DNA of 50,201 nt from Azospirillum sp. (lineage in GTDB: Bacteria; Pseudomonadota; Alphaproteobacteria; Azospirillales; Azospirillaceae), in contig JAIXPD010000082.1 in assembly GCA_027486405.1 (NCBI GenBank), positions 1-50,201 of the forward strand. Direction: 5' to 3'. Each line of letters opens with the position of its first letter. Position 1 is the first letter of the stretch. The translations under genes were made by a program, and so were the position numbers. Shown piece by piece: positions 33,588-41,874 of the stretch. Below the pieces are notes generated by a model. That model saw only the letters and a program-made list of their open reading frames with translations. It had not been told where the DNA came from and did not search any database.

Positions 33588-35219
33588 ATGCCGCTTGCCA
33601 CCCTGCGCCCCCTGGAATTCCGGGCCACCGCCGCCGCGACGATGGCCGTTCTGGTGATGGGGCTGGCGTTGGCCAACGGGCTGTTCGTCGGCACCCAATC
33701 CGAACAGGTGCTGAACCGCGAGGTTGGCCATTCGATGATGGGGGTGGCGCAGTCTCTGGCCCGCCAGTTGGACGCCACCATGTGGGCGCGCGCCAACCAG
33801 ATCGCTTCGCTGGCCCGCATCGACGCGCTGAAGGACCCGAACGTCGCTCAAGCAACGATTGAGGAGTTGAAACGGCGGGATCCGACCATCGCCTGGATCG
33901 GCATGACCAACCTGTCCGGAACCGTGCTGACCGCCAGCAACGGCCTGTTGGTTGGGCAAAACATCGCCAGCCGCCCGGTGCACGCCGAAGGGCTGAAGGG
34001 CCTGTTCGTCGGCGACGTGCACGAGGCGGTCGCCCTGAAGGGCAAGATTCCCTATCTGCCGGGCGAAAACCCGAAATTCGTCGATGTCTCCGCCCCGCTG
34101 CTGGAGGCCGATGGCAAGCCGGTGGGCGTGCTGGCCGTTCATTACAGTTGGGAATGGACGCGCACCACCATGCGGGAGTTGGCCGACCCGCTGCGCGACC
34201 GCGACGGCCTGACCGTCTACATTCTGGCCGCCGACGGCACGGTGCTGCTGGGGCCGGAGGACGCCATCGGCAAACCGCTGCCTTTCTCCCCCCTGACCCT
34301 CAAGGATGGCTGGCAAAACGCGGCGTGGCCGGATGGGGTGCGGTACGTCACCGGCATCGCCCACGGCAAGGGCGTGCACGACTATGCCGGGTTGGGCTGG
34401 ACCGTGCTGGCCCGCCAACCGGCCAGCGTCGTCCACGCCGAGGCCGACCGGCTGCGCCGGTCGATCATCGGGTCGGGTGCGGCGCTGGCCTTGCTGTTCA
34501 GCGCGTTGGGCTGGTTCGCCGCCGGGCGGATCACCCGCCCGTTGACCGCCATCGCCAGCGCCGCCAAGCGGATCGGCCAGGGGGAAAGCGGGGTGGAAAT
34601 TCCCGACATCGGCGGACAGACCGAGGTTGGGCACCTGTCGCGCACCCTGCGCGACCTGATCGACAGCCTGACCCACAAGGACGCCGCCCTGATGCGGTTG
34701 GAGGACATCGCCTATCAGGACCGGCTGACCACCCTGCCCAACCGCCGCTATTTCGAACAGTATCTGGAAGCCTGCACCCACGGGACCGGGGCGGCGGCGA
34801 TGATGTACATCGACCTCGACGGCTTCAAACCGATCAACGACCGCCTGGGCCACGACGCGGGCGACACCGTGCTGCGGCAGGTCGGGCAACGCCTGACCAC
34901 GCTGTTCCGCAACGACGACATCGTCGCCCGGCTGGGCGGTGACGAGTTCGCCGCCATCCTGCCGCGTTCGGCCAACCAACAGCCGCCCGACGCCGCAGCA
35001 CTCGCCGCCCGCGTGATCGAGGCGGTCAACGAGCCGGTGTCGATCGGCGGCCAGAAGGTGCGGGTGGGCTGCTCCATCGGCATCGCCCGCTGGCCCGACG
35101 ATTCGCCCGACGTCGCCACCGTCCTGCGCCGCGCCGACGAGGCGCTCTATCAGGCCAAACGCGACGGGCGCAACCGCGCCATCGTTTGGTCGCCGCGCCT
35201 GGGGGAGGCAACGGCGTAA
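33588..35219 (+). CDS. Cache-HAMP-GGDEF diguanylate cyclase
   Basis: This is a 543-residue membrane sensor. Helix 1 (about 12-35) is followed by a periplasmic Cache-like domain (about 40-285), helix 2 (about 290-312), a HAMP segment (about 313-365) and a GGDEF domain (about 375-540). The active-site GGDEF motif is intact at 450-454. The product-inhibition site RxxD (R441, D444) is also present, so it should make cyclic di-GMP under feedback control in response to an external ligand. The ligand is unknown. ATG 33588 lies directly before the first helix. Divergent from an orphan TRAP receptor, which might present its ligand; that is speculation. Confidence 0.93.
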   Translation: MPLATLRPLEFRATAAATMAVLVMGLALANGLFVGTQSEQVLNREVGHSMMGVAQSLARQLDATMWARANQIASLARIDALKDPNVAQATIEELKRRDPTIAWIGMTNLSGTVLTASNGLLVGQNIASRPVHAEGLKGLFVGDVHEAVALKGKIPYLPGENPKFVDVSAPLLEADGKPVGVLAVHYSWEWTRTTMRELADPLRDRDGLTVYILAADGTVLLGPEDAIGKPLPFSPLTLKDGWQNAAWPDGVRYVTGIAHGKGVHDYAGLGWTVLARQPASVVHAEADRLRRSIIGSGAALALLFSALGWFAAGRITRPLTAIASAAKRIGQGESGVEIPDIGGQTEVGHLSRTLRDLIDSLTHKDAALMRLEDIAYQDRLTTLPNRRYFEQYLEACTHGTGAAAMMYIDLDGFKPINDRLGHDAGDTVLRQVGQRLTTLFRNDDIVARLGGDEFAAILPRSANQQPPDAAALAARVIEAVNEPVSIGGQKVRVGCSIGIARWPDDSPDVATVLRRADEALYQAKRDGRNRAIVWSPRLGEATA

Positions 35220-35245
35220 GCCGTCGCCAGCCTTGTCCCGTCCCG

Positions 35246-36265
35246 TTACAGCGCCACCGGCTGCTGCTGGGTAATGCAGTGGATGCCGCCGCCGCCGCGC
35301 ACGATGTCGAGCGCGTTGACCTGCACCACCTCGCGGTCCGGAAAGGCCTTGCGGATGGTGCGGAACGCCTCGTCGTCCGCCGGATCTTCGAAGGCGGGCA
35401 TGACGATGCCGCCGTTGGCGATGTAAAGGTTGGTGTAGGACAGGGTCAGGCGTTTGCCATTTTCGTCGCGACGGGCCGGTTGCTGGACGGTGATGATCTC
35501 CAACGCCCGGCCCTTGGCGTCGCGGGCGCGCTTCAGCCGATCCAGATTGTCTTGGAACGCCTTGAAATTGGCGTCGCCGGGGTCGTCGGTGGTGATCGCC
35601 ATCACCACGCCAGGGCGGACGAACAGGGCGATCTCGTCGATGTGCCCGTCGGTCTCGTCGTCCTGATAGCCCTCGCCCAACCAGATCACCGACGACACGC
35701 CAAGGTGATCCATCAGGTGGCGTTCGATCTCCGCCTTGGTCAGGCCGGGGTTGCGGTTGGGGTTCAGCAGGCATTGTTCGGTGGTCAACAGCGTGCCCTC
35801 GCCATCGACGTGGAAGGATCCCCCCTCCATCACCAGCGGGGCGGCAAAGCGCGGAACCCGGATGTGGTCGAGGATCAGCCGCCCGACCTCGCGGTCGCGG
35901 GCGCAATCGCCGTAGTTGCCGCCCCAGGCGTTGAAACACCAATGAACCCCGGCCAGCCCGCCCTTGCCATCGACGACGAAGCTGGGGCCGGTGTCGCGAA
36001 TCCAGGAATCGCTGATCGGCAGGGACAGGATCGGCACGCCATGACCGCAGGCCAGCGAGGCTTCGGCCACGTCCGCCGGGTCGCAGACCATCGTCACCGG
36101 TTCAAACCGGGAAATGGCCCGCGCCACCTCGGCATAGGCGTCGCACGCGGCGTCAAAGCCCCCGTCGGGCCAGGTGTCCGGGCGGCAAGGCCACGCCATC
36201 CAGCAACCGCTGTGGCGTTCCCATTCTCCCGGCATCCGAAAGCCTTGGGCGGTCGGTGTCGTCAT
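35246..36265 (-). CDS. aguA: Agmatine deiminase
   Basis: This is a 339-residue member of the porphyromonas-type peptidyl-arginine deiminase family. It converts agmatine to N-carbamoylputrescine and ammonia. Catalytic elements are visible: SDSWIRDTGPSF, FNAWGGNY, MEGGSFHVDGEG, the DETDGHIDE block, and the nucleophile C330 in GGGGIHCITQQ. GGAAAGGA upstream favours ATG 36265 over ATG 36292. It lies downstream of the potFGHI genes on the same strand, 444 bases away. The partner N-carbamoylputrescine amidase is not in the window. Confidence 0.95.
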   Translation of the reverse strand: MTTPTAQGFRMPGEWERHSGCWMAWPCRPDTWPDGGFDAACDAYAEVARAISRFEPVTMVCDPADVAEASLACGHGVPILSLPISDSWIRDTGPSFVVDGKGGLAGVHWCFNAWGGNYGDCARDREVGRLILDHIRVPRFAAPLVMEGGSFHVDGEGTLLTTEQCLLNPNRNPGLTKAEIERHLMDHLGVSSVIWLGEGYQDDETDGHIDEIALFVRPGVVMAITTDDPGDANFKAFQDNLDRLKRARDAKGRALEIITVQQPARRDENGKRLTLSYTNLYIANGGIVMPAFEDPADDEAFRTIRKAFPDREVVQVNALDIVRGGGGIHCITQQQPVAL

Positions 36266-36709
36266 GCGTCGATCCTTTCCCCCGGCCATCATCCAAAATG
36301 GCGCTGTGAAACCCGTCGCATCACCCTAACCATGGGGAACGGGGTTTGGCAACGCGGCCAAATGGACGATCAGGGCCGAGGGTGGACCGTGGGGATTTTG
36401 AAAAGCGCGTTCACCGGCAAGGGCGGTTGACGAACGCGGGCGGTCTCAACGACCGGACGGCGGGCGCAGGGCGCGGCGGGCCGTGACAGAACGGGGCGTG
36501 GAAAAACCAACCGACGGATTGCTGAAAAAACCAAGCCTGAGCAGGGGGAACCACAAAAGCGCGCGCATGGCACAACCTCATGTGCTGTTGACGATGCCAA
36601 CATCCTAACAAAAGGCGCGCGCAAAAGCCACCCCGCCGCGTTGCGGGTCTGCAACGCGGCGGGGACGGGAGAGACACAGACCGGCCCCAACCCCGATCAG
36701 CCGCCCCAA
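36266..36709. other. Gap between potI and agmatine deiminase genes
   Basis: This gap of 444 bases has no convincing gene. One minus-strand open frame (36370-36690) is rich in Arg, Pro and Cys, lacks a ribosome site, and contains the hairpin at 36631, so I do not call it. The promoter of agmatine deiminase should lie near 36290-36400 but no clear hexamers are seen. Confidence 0.5.
36631..36664 (-). terminator. Terminator hairpin of the potFGHI operon
   Basis: CCCCGCCGCGTTGC (36631-36644) pairs perfectly over 14 bases with GCAACGCGGCGGGG (36651-36664) around a 6-base loop. On the minus strand it follows the potI stop by 45 bases and is followed by TGGCTTTTGCG, a short T-rich tail. Confidence 0.65.
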
Positions 36710-37543
36710 TCACCCCCCTTGGATGGCCATCTGCTCGTCGCGCTTGCGTTGGCGGTCCTGCCGGGCCATCACGACGCTGGCGATGAAAATCCCGGTGGCG
36801 ACCACCAGAATCATCAGGGTGGCCAGCGCGTTGATCTGCGGGCTGATGCCGAACTTCACGCTGGAAAAGATCATCATCGGCAGCGTGGTCGATCCCGGCC
36901 CCGACACAAAGCTGGCGATGACCACATCGTCGAGCGACAGGGTGAAGGCCAACAGCCAGCCCGCCACCAGCGCCGGGGCGATGATCGGCAGGGTGATGAC
37001 GAAAAACACCTTGGCCGGCCGCGCGCCCAGATCCATCGCCGCCTCTTCCAGGCTGCTGTCCATTCCGGCCAGACGGGATTGGATGACAACGGCGACATAG
37101 GCGAGCGTGAAAGTGGTGTGGGCGATGGTGATGGTGGTCACGCCGCGCCCATCGGGCCAGCCGACCACCTGCTCCATCGCCACGAACAGCAGCAGCAGCG
37201 ACAGGCCGGTGATGACCTCCGGCATGACCAGCGGGGCGGTGATCATGCCGCCGAACAGGGTGCGCCCCCGGAAACGACCAAAGCGCGCCATCGCCATGCC
37301 AGCGCAGGTGCCCAGAATCACCGACAGCGTCGCCGACACCGCCGCCACCCGCAGGGACAGGGCGGTGGCCTCCAACAGCGGTTCGTTGGTCAGCAACTCC
37401 GCGTACCATTTGGTGGAAAAGCCGCTCCACACCGTGACCAGACGGGATTCGTTGAACGAATAGGTCACGAGCAGGACGATGGGCACATAGAGGAAGGCGT
37501 AGCCGAACCACAAGACCCAGGACAGGAAACCGCCGCGTTTCAT
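36710..37543 (-). CDS. potI: Putrescine-type ABC permease PotI
   Basis: This is a 277-residue permease with six helices. The EAA loop is LEEAAMDLGARPAKVFFVITLP and the N-terminal LWFGYAFLYVPIVLLVTYSFNES is typical of PotI. With PotH it forms the membrane channel of a putrescine importer. ATG 37543 overlaps the potH stop by one base (TGATG). A GTG one codon earlier is also possible. Followed by a 14-base-pair hairpin. Confidence 0.92.
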   Translation of the reverse strand: MKRGGFLSWVLWFGYAFLYVPIVLLVTYSFNESRLVTVWSGFSTKWYAELLTNEPLLEATALSLRVAAVSATLSVILGTCAGMAMARFGRFRGRTLFGGMITAPLVMPEVITGLSLLLLFVAMEQVVGWPDGRGVTTITIAHTTFTLAYVAVVIQSRLAGMDSSLEEAAMDLGARPAKVFFVITLPIIAPALVAGWLLAFTLSLDDVVIASFVSGPGSTTLPMMIFSSVKFGISPQINALATLMILVVATGIFIASVVMARQDRQRKRDEQMAIQGG

Positions 37544-38472
37544 CACCGCCCCTCCTCCTCACGGCCCTGGACATGCTGGAAATACATGATCGGAACCACC
37601 AGCAGCAACAACAGCGCGATGGCCACGCCCGACGCCACCGGCCAATCCCGGTTGGAGAAGAACTCGTTCCACAGCACCCGCCCGATCATCAGCGTGTCGG
37701 GTCCGCCCAGCAGTTCCGGCGTCACGAACTCGCCCACCGCCGGGATGAAGACCAGCAGCGACCCGGCGACGATGCCGGGCAGCGACAGCGGCAGGGTGAC
37801 GGTGAGGAAGGATTTGAACGGACGGCAGCCCAGATCCGCCGCCGCCTCCAGCAGGGTCGGATCCAGCTTTTCCAGGGTGGAATAGAGCGGCAGCACCATG
37901 AAGGGCAGATAGCAATAGGTCATGCCGATGTAGACCGCCCAATCGGAATAGAGGATCTCCACCGGGCCACTGGTCAACCCCAGGCTTTCCAACAGGTTGC
38001 TGATGACGCCGTTGCCCTTCAGGATGCCGATCCAGGCGTAGATCCGGATCAGGAAGGAGGTCCAGAAGGGCAGGATCACCAGCATCATCAGCGGCCCGCG
38101 CCGCGATGGTTCGGCCCGCGCGATGGCGTAGGCCATCGGATAGCCGATCAGCAGGCACAGCAGCGTCGTCACCAGCGCGATCCGGACCGAATTGAGATAG
38201 GCCAGGATGTAGAGATCATCGCCGGTCAGGCGCAGATAGTTGGTCAGATTCAGCAGGACCTGGAGCTTGGTCGTTCCGGCGTCCTCGTCGCGCAACCACG
38301 CGATCAGCGGCGCGTAGGGCGGCTGGGCGACGATGGATTCGGAAAAGCTGATGCCGAAGACGATCAGGAACGGAACCAGGAAGAACAGCAAGAGCCACAG
38401 ATAGGGCATGGCGACCACCACGCCCCGCCCCCACAGCCCCACGCGGCTGAGTGCGGAGACGAGGGCGCTCAT
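37543..38472 (-). CDS. potH: Putrescine-type ABC permease PotH
   Basis: This is a 309-residue permease. Helices are evident from VVVAMPYLWLLLFFLVPFLIVFGISF onward; the EAA loop is LLEAAADLGCRPFKSFLTVTLP. ILPFWTSFLIRIYAWIGILKGNG is characteristic of PotH. ATG 38472 overlaps the potG stop by four bases (ATGA), showing tight coupling within the operon. Confidence 0.93.
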   Translation of the reverse strand: MSALVSALSRVGLWGRGVVVAMPYLWLLLFFLVPFLIVFGISFSESIVAQPPYAPLIAWLRDEDAGTTKLQVLLNLTNYLRLTGDDLYILAYLNSVRIALVTTLLCLLIGYPMAYAIARAEPSRRGPLMMLVILPFWTSFLIRIYAWIGILKGNGVISNLLESLGLTSGPVEILYSDWAVYIGMTYCYLPFMVLPLYSTLEKLDPTLLEAAADLGCRPFKSFLTVTLPLSLPGIVAGSLLVFIPAVGEFVTPELLGGPDTLMIGRVLWNEFFSNRDWPVASGVAIALLLLLVVPIMYFQHVQGREEEGR

Positions 38473-39620
38473 TGCGCCAGCACCACGCCGGCGAAGGGCC
38501 GCCAGCTCAGGAACACCTCGTCCTCCCAGGTGATCGGCATTTCGGTGCGCCGGGTGATGTTGGGCGCGGTGACGCGCACCGTCTTGCCGGTCGGCAGTTC
38601 CACCAGATAGATCGACACGTCGCCGAGATAGGCGATTTCGCGGACCACGCCGCGCGCGCAGTTGCGCCCGGCGGCGTCGGGCGACTCCTCCTTCGACAAG
38701 GCGATCTTTTCCGGGCGGATCGCCACCGACACCGGGGTGCCGATGGGGGCCGGGGTGGCGTGGCTGATGTACAGCTCGCACCCGGCATCCTCCGACACGA
38801 CCAGCGCGTGGTCGGTTGTGGATTCGGCGATGCGCCCTTCGAACATGTTGGTCGAGCCGATGAACTCGGCGACGAAGCGCGAATGGGGGTATTCGTAAAT
38901 CTCGGTCGGCGTTCCCACCTGGGCGATGGTCCCGTGATTCATCACGGCGATGCGCGACGACATCGTCATCGCCTCTTCCTGGTCGTGGGTGACGACGATG
39001 AAGGTGACGCCCAGCTTTTCCTGGATGTTGACCAGCTCGAACTGGGTTTTCTCGCGCAGCTTCTTGTCGAGCGCGCCCAACGGCTCGTCCAACAGCAGCA
39101 GCTTGGGCCGCTTGGCCAGCGAGCGGGCCAGCGCCACGCGCTGCCGCTGACCGCCCGACAGCTGGTGGGGCCGCCGTTTGCCAAAGGCGGCAAGCTGGAC
39201 CATCTCCAGCATCTCCGCCACCCGGTCGCGGATCTCGGCCTTGGGCACATTGTCCTGCTTCAGGCCAAAGGCGATGTTCTGTTCCACCGTCATGTGCGGG
39301 AACAGGGCGTAGGACTGGAACATCATGTTGACCGGCCGTTCATAGGCCGGGATGCCCGACATATCGACGCCGTCGATGTAAATCTTGCCTTCGGTCGGCT
39401 GTTCGAACCCGGCCAGCATCCGCAACAGCGTCGTCTTGCCCGATCCCGATCCACCCAGAAGCGCGAAGAATTCGTTGCGGTAGATCGACAGGCTGACCTC
39501 GTCCACGGCGACGAAATCGCCAAAGGTCTTTGTCACCTTGTCGATGCGGACATAGGGGGCCTGTCCGGCGTCCTGCCAGGGCGCCAGACGGGTGGGGTTG
39601 CGAAGCGGCTGACCGGCCAT
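38469..39620 (-). CDS. potG: Putrescine-type ABC ATPase PotG
   Basis: This is a 383-residue ATPase. Walker A is GGSGSGKTT (56-64), the signature LSGGQRQRVALARSL, Walker B LLLLDEPLGALD, and the H-loop VTHDQEEAM. A C-terminal TOBE-type domain follows (about 290-380). The N-terminal 22 residues before the fold are typical of PotG. GAGGAA precedes ATG 39620. The receptor gene potF lies 110 bases upstream, separated by a hairpin and a short tandem repeat. Confidence 0.93.
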   Translation of the reverse strand: MAGQPLRNPTRLAPWQDAGQAPYVRIDKVTKTFGDFVAVDEVSLSIYRNEFFALLGGSGSGKTTLLRMLAGFEQPTEGKIYIDGVDMSGIPAYERPVNMMFQSYALFPHMTVEQNIAFGLKQDNVPKAEIRDRVAEMLEMVQLAAFGKRRPHQLSGGQRQRVALARSLAKRPKLLLLDEPLGALDKKLREKTQFELVNIQEKLGVTFIVVTHDQEEAMTMSSRIAVMNHGTIAQVGTPTEIYEYPHSRFVAEFIGSTNMFEGRIAESTTDHALVVSEDAGCELYISHATPAPIGTPVSVAIRPEKIALSKEESPDAAGRNCARGVVREIAYLGDVSIYLVELPTGKTVRVTAPNITRRTEMPITWEDEVFLSWRPFAGVVLAQ

Positions 39621-39629
39621 GCACGTTCC

Positions 39630-39705
39630 TCAATCAATGCCACGTCAATCAATGCAACGCGCCCCAGCCCTCTCCCCCGGGCTGCGGGGGGTGGACTGGG
39701 GCGCG
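39630..39705. promoter_or_regulatory. Hairpin and tandem repeat between potF and potG
   Basis: CGCGCCCCAG (39658-39667) pairs perfectly with CTGGGGCGCG (39696-39705). The loop has an inner CCCCC/GGGGG stem. Directly next to it a 15-base unit, TCAATCAATGCCACG, is repeated in tandem with one change (39630-39644 and 39645-39659), just upstream of the potG ribosome site. Such a hairpin behind a receptor gene often lowers read-through or protects the upstream mRNA, giving more receptor than ATPase. Confidence 0.55.
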
Positions 39706-39730
39706 GCGGCGCGTCACACAGGGCGGGCGG

Positions 39731-40828
39731 TTACTTGCCGGTTTTGATCTTGGTCCACACGCGCGTGCGGGCGCGGTCGGTGGCCTGCTTCACCGGCTTC
39801 AGGGAGAAGAGTTTGATCTTGCTGTCATCGGGCAGGAAGATGCCGGGGTTGCCCTTGATATCGCCATCGACCGCCGCCAGCGAGGACGGGACCGCGTTGG
39901 CGTAGCGCACGGTGTTGGAGATCTTGGCGGCGTTGGCCGGATCCAGCGCGAAGTTGATGAACTGATAGGCCGCGTCCTTGTTGGGGGCGTCGGCCGGAAC
40001 CGCCAGCGTGTCCCACCACACCTGAACGCCTTCCTTCGGCGTCACATACTCCACCTTGGCGCTCTTGGCCTCGGCGGCGCGGGCGGCACCCTGGATGGCG
40101 TCGCCGTTGTAGGCCATGACGACGCAGGCGTCGCCGCCCGCCAGGATGTTGATGTTCTGGCCGGTGACGAACTGCTTGATGTAGGGGCGAACCGCCAGCA
40201 TCGCCTTTTCGACCTTGTCCAGATCCTCCTTCTTCTCAGAATTCGGATCGAGGCCGAGGTAGTTGAACACCGACGGCAGCACATCGATGGCGGAATCCAT
40301 CACGGTGATGCCGCAGGCCGCGACCTTCTTGGCAATCTCCGGCTTCAGCAGCAGGTCCCAGGAATCGAGCGGCGCGTCGGGGGCGACCGCCTTGATCTTT
40401 TCCGGAATGATGGCCAAGCCGACGGTGCCGCCCAGATAGGGAACCGCGTATTTGTTGCCCGGATCGGAGTTTTCCAGCAGCTTCATAACCTTGGGGTCAA
40501 GGTTCTTGACGTTGGGGATCTTGGCCTTGTCGAGCGGGCCGACGACCTTGGCCTGGATCAGGCGGGACAGGGTCGGTTCGGCGGTGGGGACGATCACGTC
40601 ATAGCCGGACTTGCCGACGAGAACCTTTTGCTCCAGCAGCTCCAGGCTGTCGTACAGATCAACCTTAGCCTCCACACCGGTGGCCTTGGTGAAATCGGCC
40701 AGGGTGGTTTCACCCAGATAATCGTTCCAGATGTAGATGTTGACCGGCTTTTTGGCCTGGGCCATCGCGGGGCTGGCCATCGCGACCGCCGCAACCGCGC
40801 CGAGGAGGCTAAGAGCGAATTTTTTCAT
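39731..40828 (-). CDS. potF: Putrescine-type ABC receptor PotF
   Basis: This is a 365-residue periplasmic receptor. A signal peptide (about 1-23, ending AMA) is followed by KKPVNIYIWNDYLGETTLADF, close to PotD/PotF. Residues of the family's amine pocket are suggested by YDVIVPTAEP and the WDTLAVPAD region. First gene of potFGHI. The ribosome site before ATG 40828 is weak, but the signal peptide fixes the start. Putrescine is the likely ligand; spermidine or agmatine are possible, the last being attractive given the agmatine deiminase downstream. Confidence 0.93.
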   Translation of the reverse strand: MKKFALSLLGAVAAVAMASPAMAQAKKPVNIYIWNDYLGETTLADFTKATGVEAKVDLYDSLELLEQKVLVGKSGYDVIVPTAEPTLSRLIQAKVVGPLDKAKIPNVKNLDPKVMKLLENSDPGNKYAVPYLGGTVGLAIIPEKIKAVAPDAPLDSWDLLLKPEIAKKVAACGITVMDSAIDVLPSVFNYLGLDPNSEKKEDLDKVEKAMLAVRPYIKQFVTGQNINILAGGDACVVMAYNGDAIQGAARAAEAKSAKVEYVTPKEGVQVWWDTLAVPADAPNKDAAYQFINFALDPANAAKISNTVRYANAVPSSLAAVDGDIKGNPGIFLPDDSKIKLFSLKPVKQATDRARTRVWTKIKTGK

Positions 40829-40903
40829 TGAGATGCCCCGACCTGCTTGTTGTCTTCCGGGTGGCGTCGCGTTCCCCACGGCGTCCCCAACGCGGGGGCT
40901 ATT

Positions 40904-40921
40904 GCACCCACGCATGGGTGC
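40904..40921. promoter_or_regulatory. Dyad between the amino-acid permease and potF
   Basis: GCACCCA (40904-40910) pairs with TGGGTGC (40915-40921) around CGCA. It is in the 151-base gap upstream of potF and downstream of the amino-acid permease gene, so it could end that transcript or be an operator for potF. Confidence 0.35.
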
Positions 40922-40979
40922 CTTGTCAACGGTTTGCAGGGCTTGGTTCCGAACAATCCACCAGGGGGGAACCGGCGCG

Positions 40980-41795
40980 TCATCCGGTCTGATAGGCACG
41001 CCCGTATCGCCGTTCCAGATGGGCCTGGGCGAATTCGAACATCAGCGACAACATCCAATAGATGAAGGCCGCCGTCAGCAGCATCTCGACATAGCGGTAG
41101 CTGGACCGGCCATAGGACTGGGCGAGGAAATTGATCTCCCACAACCCCGTGACCGACACCAGCGAGGAGTCCTTCAGCATCGCCACGAACTGCGCCCCGG
41201 TGGGGGGAATGGCGAAGCGGGTGGCCTGGGGAAACACCACGGTCCAGGCGATCTGAAAGCGCGACAGCCCCAGCGCGGCCGCCGCCTCGCGCTGGCTGGC
41301 GGGCACGGATTGGACGCTGGCGCGGAAAATTTCGGTCAGATAGGCCCCGTAATTCAGGGCCAAGGCCAGAACACCGCAGGGAAAGGCGGCGGGCACCGCC
41401 CCCACCTGCGGCAATCCCAGATAGAGCAGCAGGATTTGCACCAGCAGCGGCGTGCCGCGAAAGAAGGAGCCGTAGAAGGTGGACAGGCCATAGGCCACCG
41501 GGTTGGACGACAACCGCCCCAGGGTCGCCGCCAACCCGATGACGATGCTGAGCGCGATCGACAGGGTGCAGACCAGCAACGTCAACGCCGCCCCCTGGAC
41601 AAAACCGGACGGGGTGAGGCGCAACCCCAGCAGGAAGGGCAGCTTGTCCAGGATCAGGCCGAGTTTCAGGTTGAAGGACTGGAAGAACAGGGCCAGCAGC
41701 GCGGCCAGACCGATCCAGACCGCGATCACGCCAAAGCGGAACATCGTGCCCGCGCGCCCACCGCGACGCCACCCCACACCCGAATCAGCCGCCAT
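40980..41795 (-). CDS. Polar amino-acid ABC transporter permease
   Basis: This is a 271-residue His/Glu/Gln/Arg-type permease. The docking loop is QREAAAALGLSRFQIAWTVVFPQATR. FYGSFFRGTPLLVQILLLYLGLP is a family hallmark. It forms the channel for the receptor encoded just upstream. No ATPase gene follows, so the importer must borrow one from elsewhere. ATG 41795 has GGAACGGG upstream. An inner ATG at 41744 is less likely. Confidence 0.92.
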   Translation of the reverse strand: MAADSGVGWRRGGRAGTMFRFGVIAVWIGLAALLALFFQSFNLKLGLILDKLPFLLGLRLTPSGFVQGAALTLLVCTLSIALSIVIGLAATLGRLSSNPVAYGLSTFYGSFFRGTPLLVQILLLYLGLPQVGAVPAAFPCGVLALALNYGAYLTEIFRASVQSVPASQREAAAALGLSRFQIAWTVVFPQATRFAIPPTGAQFVAMLKDSSLVSVTGLWEINFLAQSYGRSSYRYVEMLLTAAFIYWMLSLMFEFAQAHLERRYGRAYQTG

Positions 41796-41807
41796 CCCGT
41801 TCCACCC

Positions 41808-41852
41808 GTGCCCTTGCCTGTGCCCTTGCCTGTGCCGTTGCCTGTGCCGTTG
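41808..41852. repeat. 12-base tandem repeat between permease and receptor genes
   Basis: The unit GTGCCCTTGCCT is repeated 3.75 times: 41808-41819 and 41820-41831 identical, 41832-41843 and 41844-41852 with G in place of C at position six. It fills most of the 79-base gap between two genes of one transcript and ends 13 bases before the permease start on the minus strand. Confidence 0.75.
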
Positions 41853-41874
41853 TTGGCCGCAGCGCCCCCACCGG

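Noticed and set aside
33233..33862. 209-codon plus-strand frame spanning the gap before the GGDEF gene
   Set aside because: It passes through a terminator-like hairpin and AT-rich promoter DNA and then runs out of phase within the GGDEF gene.
36370..36690. 106-codon frame between potI and agmatine deiminase
   Set aside because: No ribosome site, Arg/Pro/Cys-rich, and it overlaps the potFGHI terminator hairpin.
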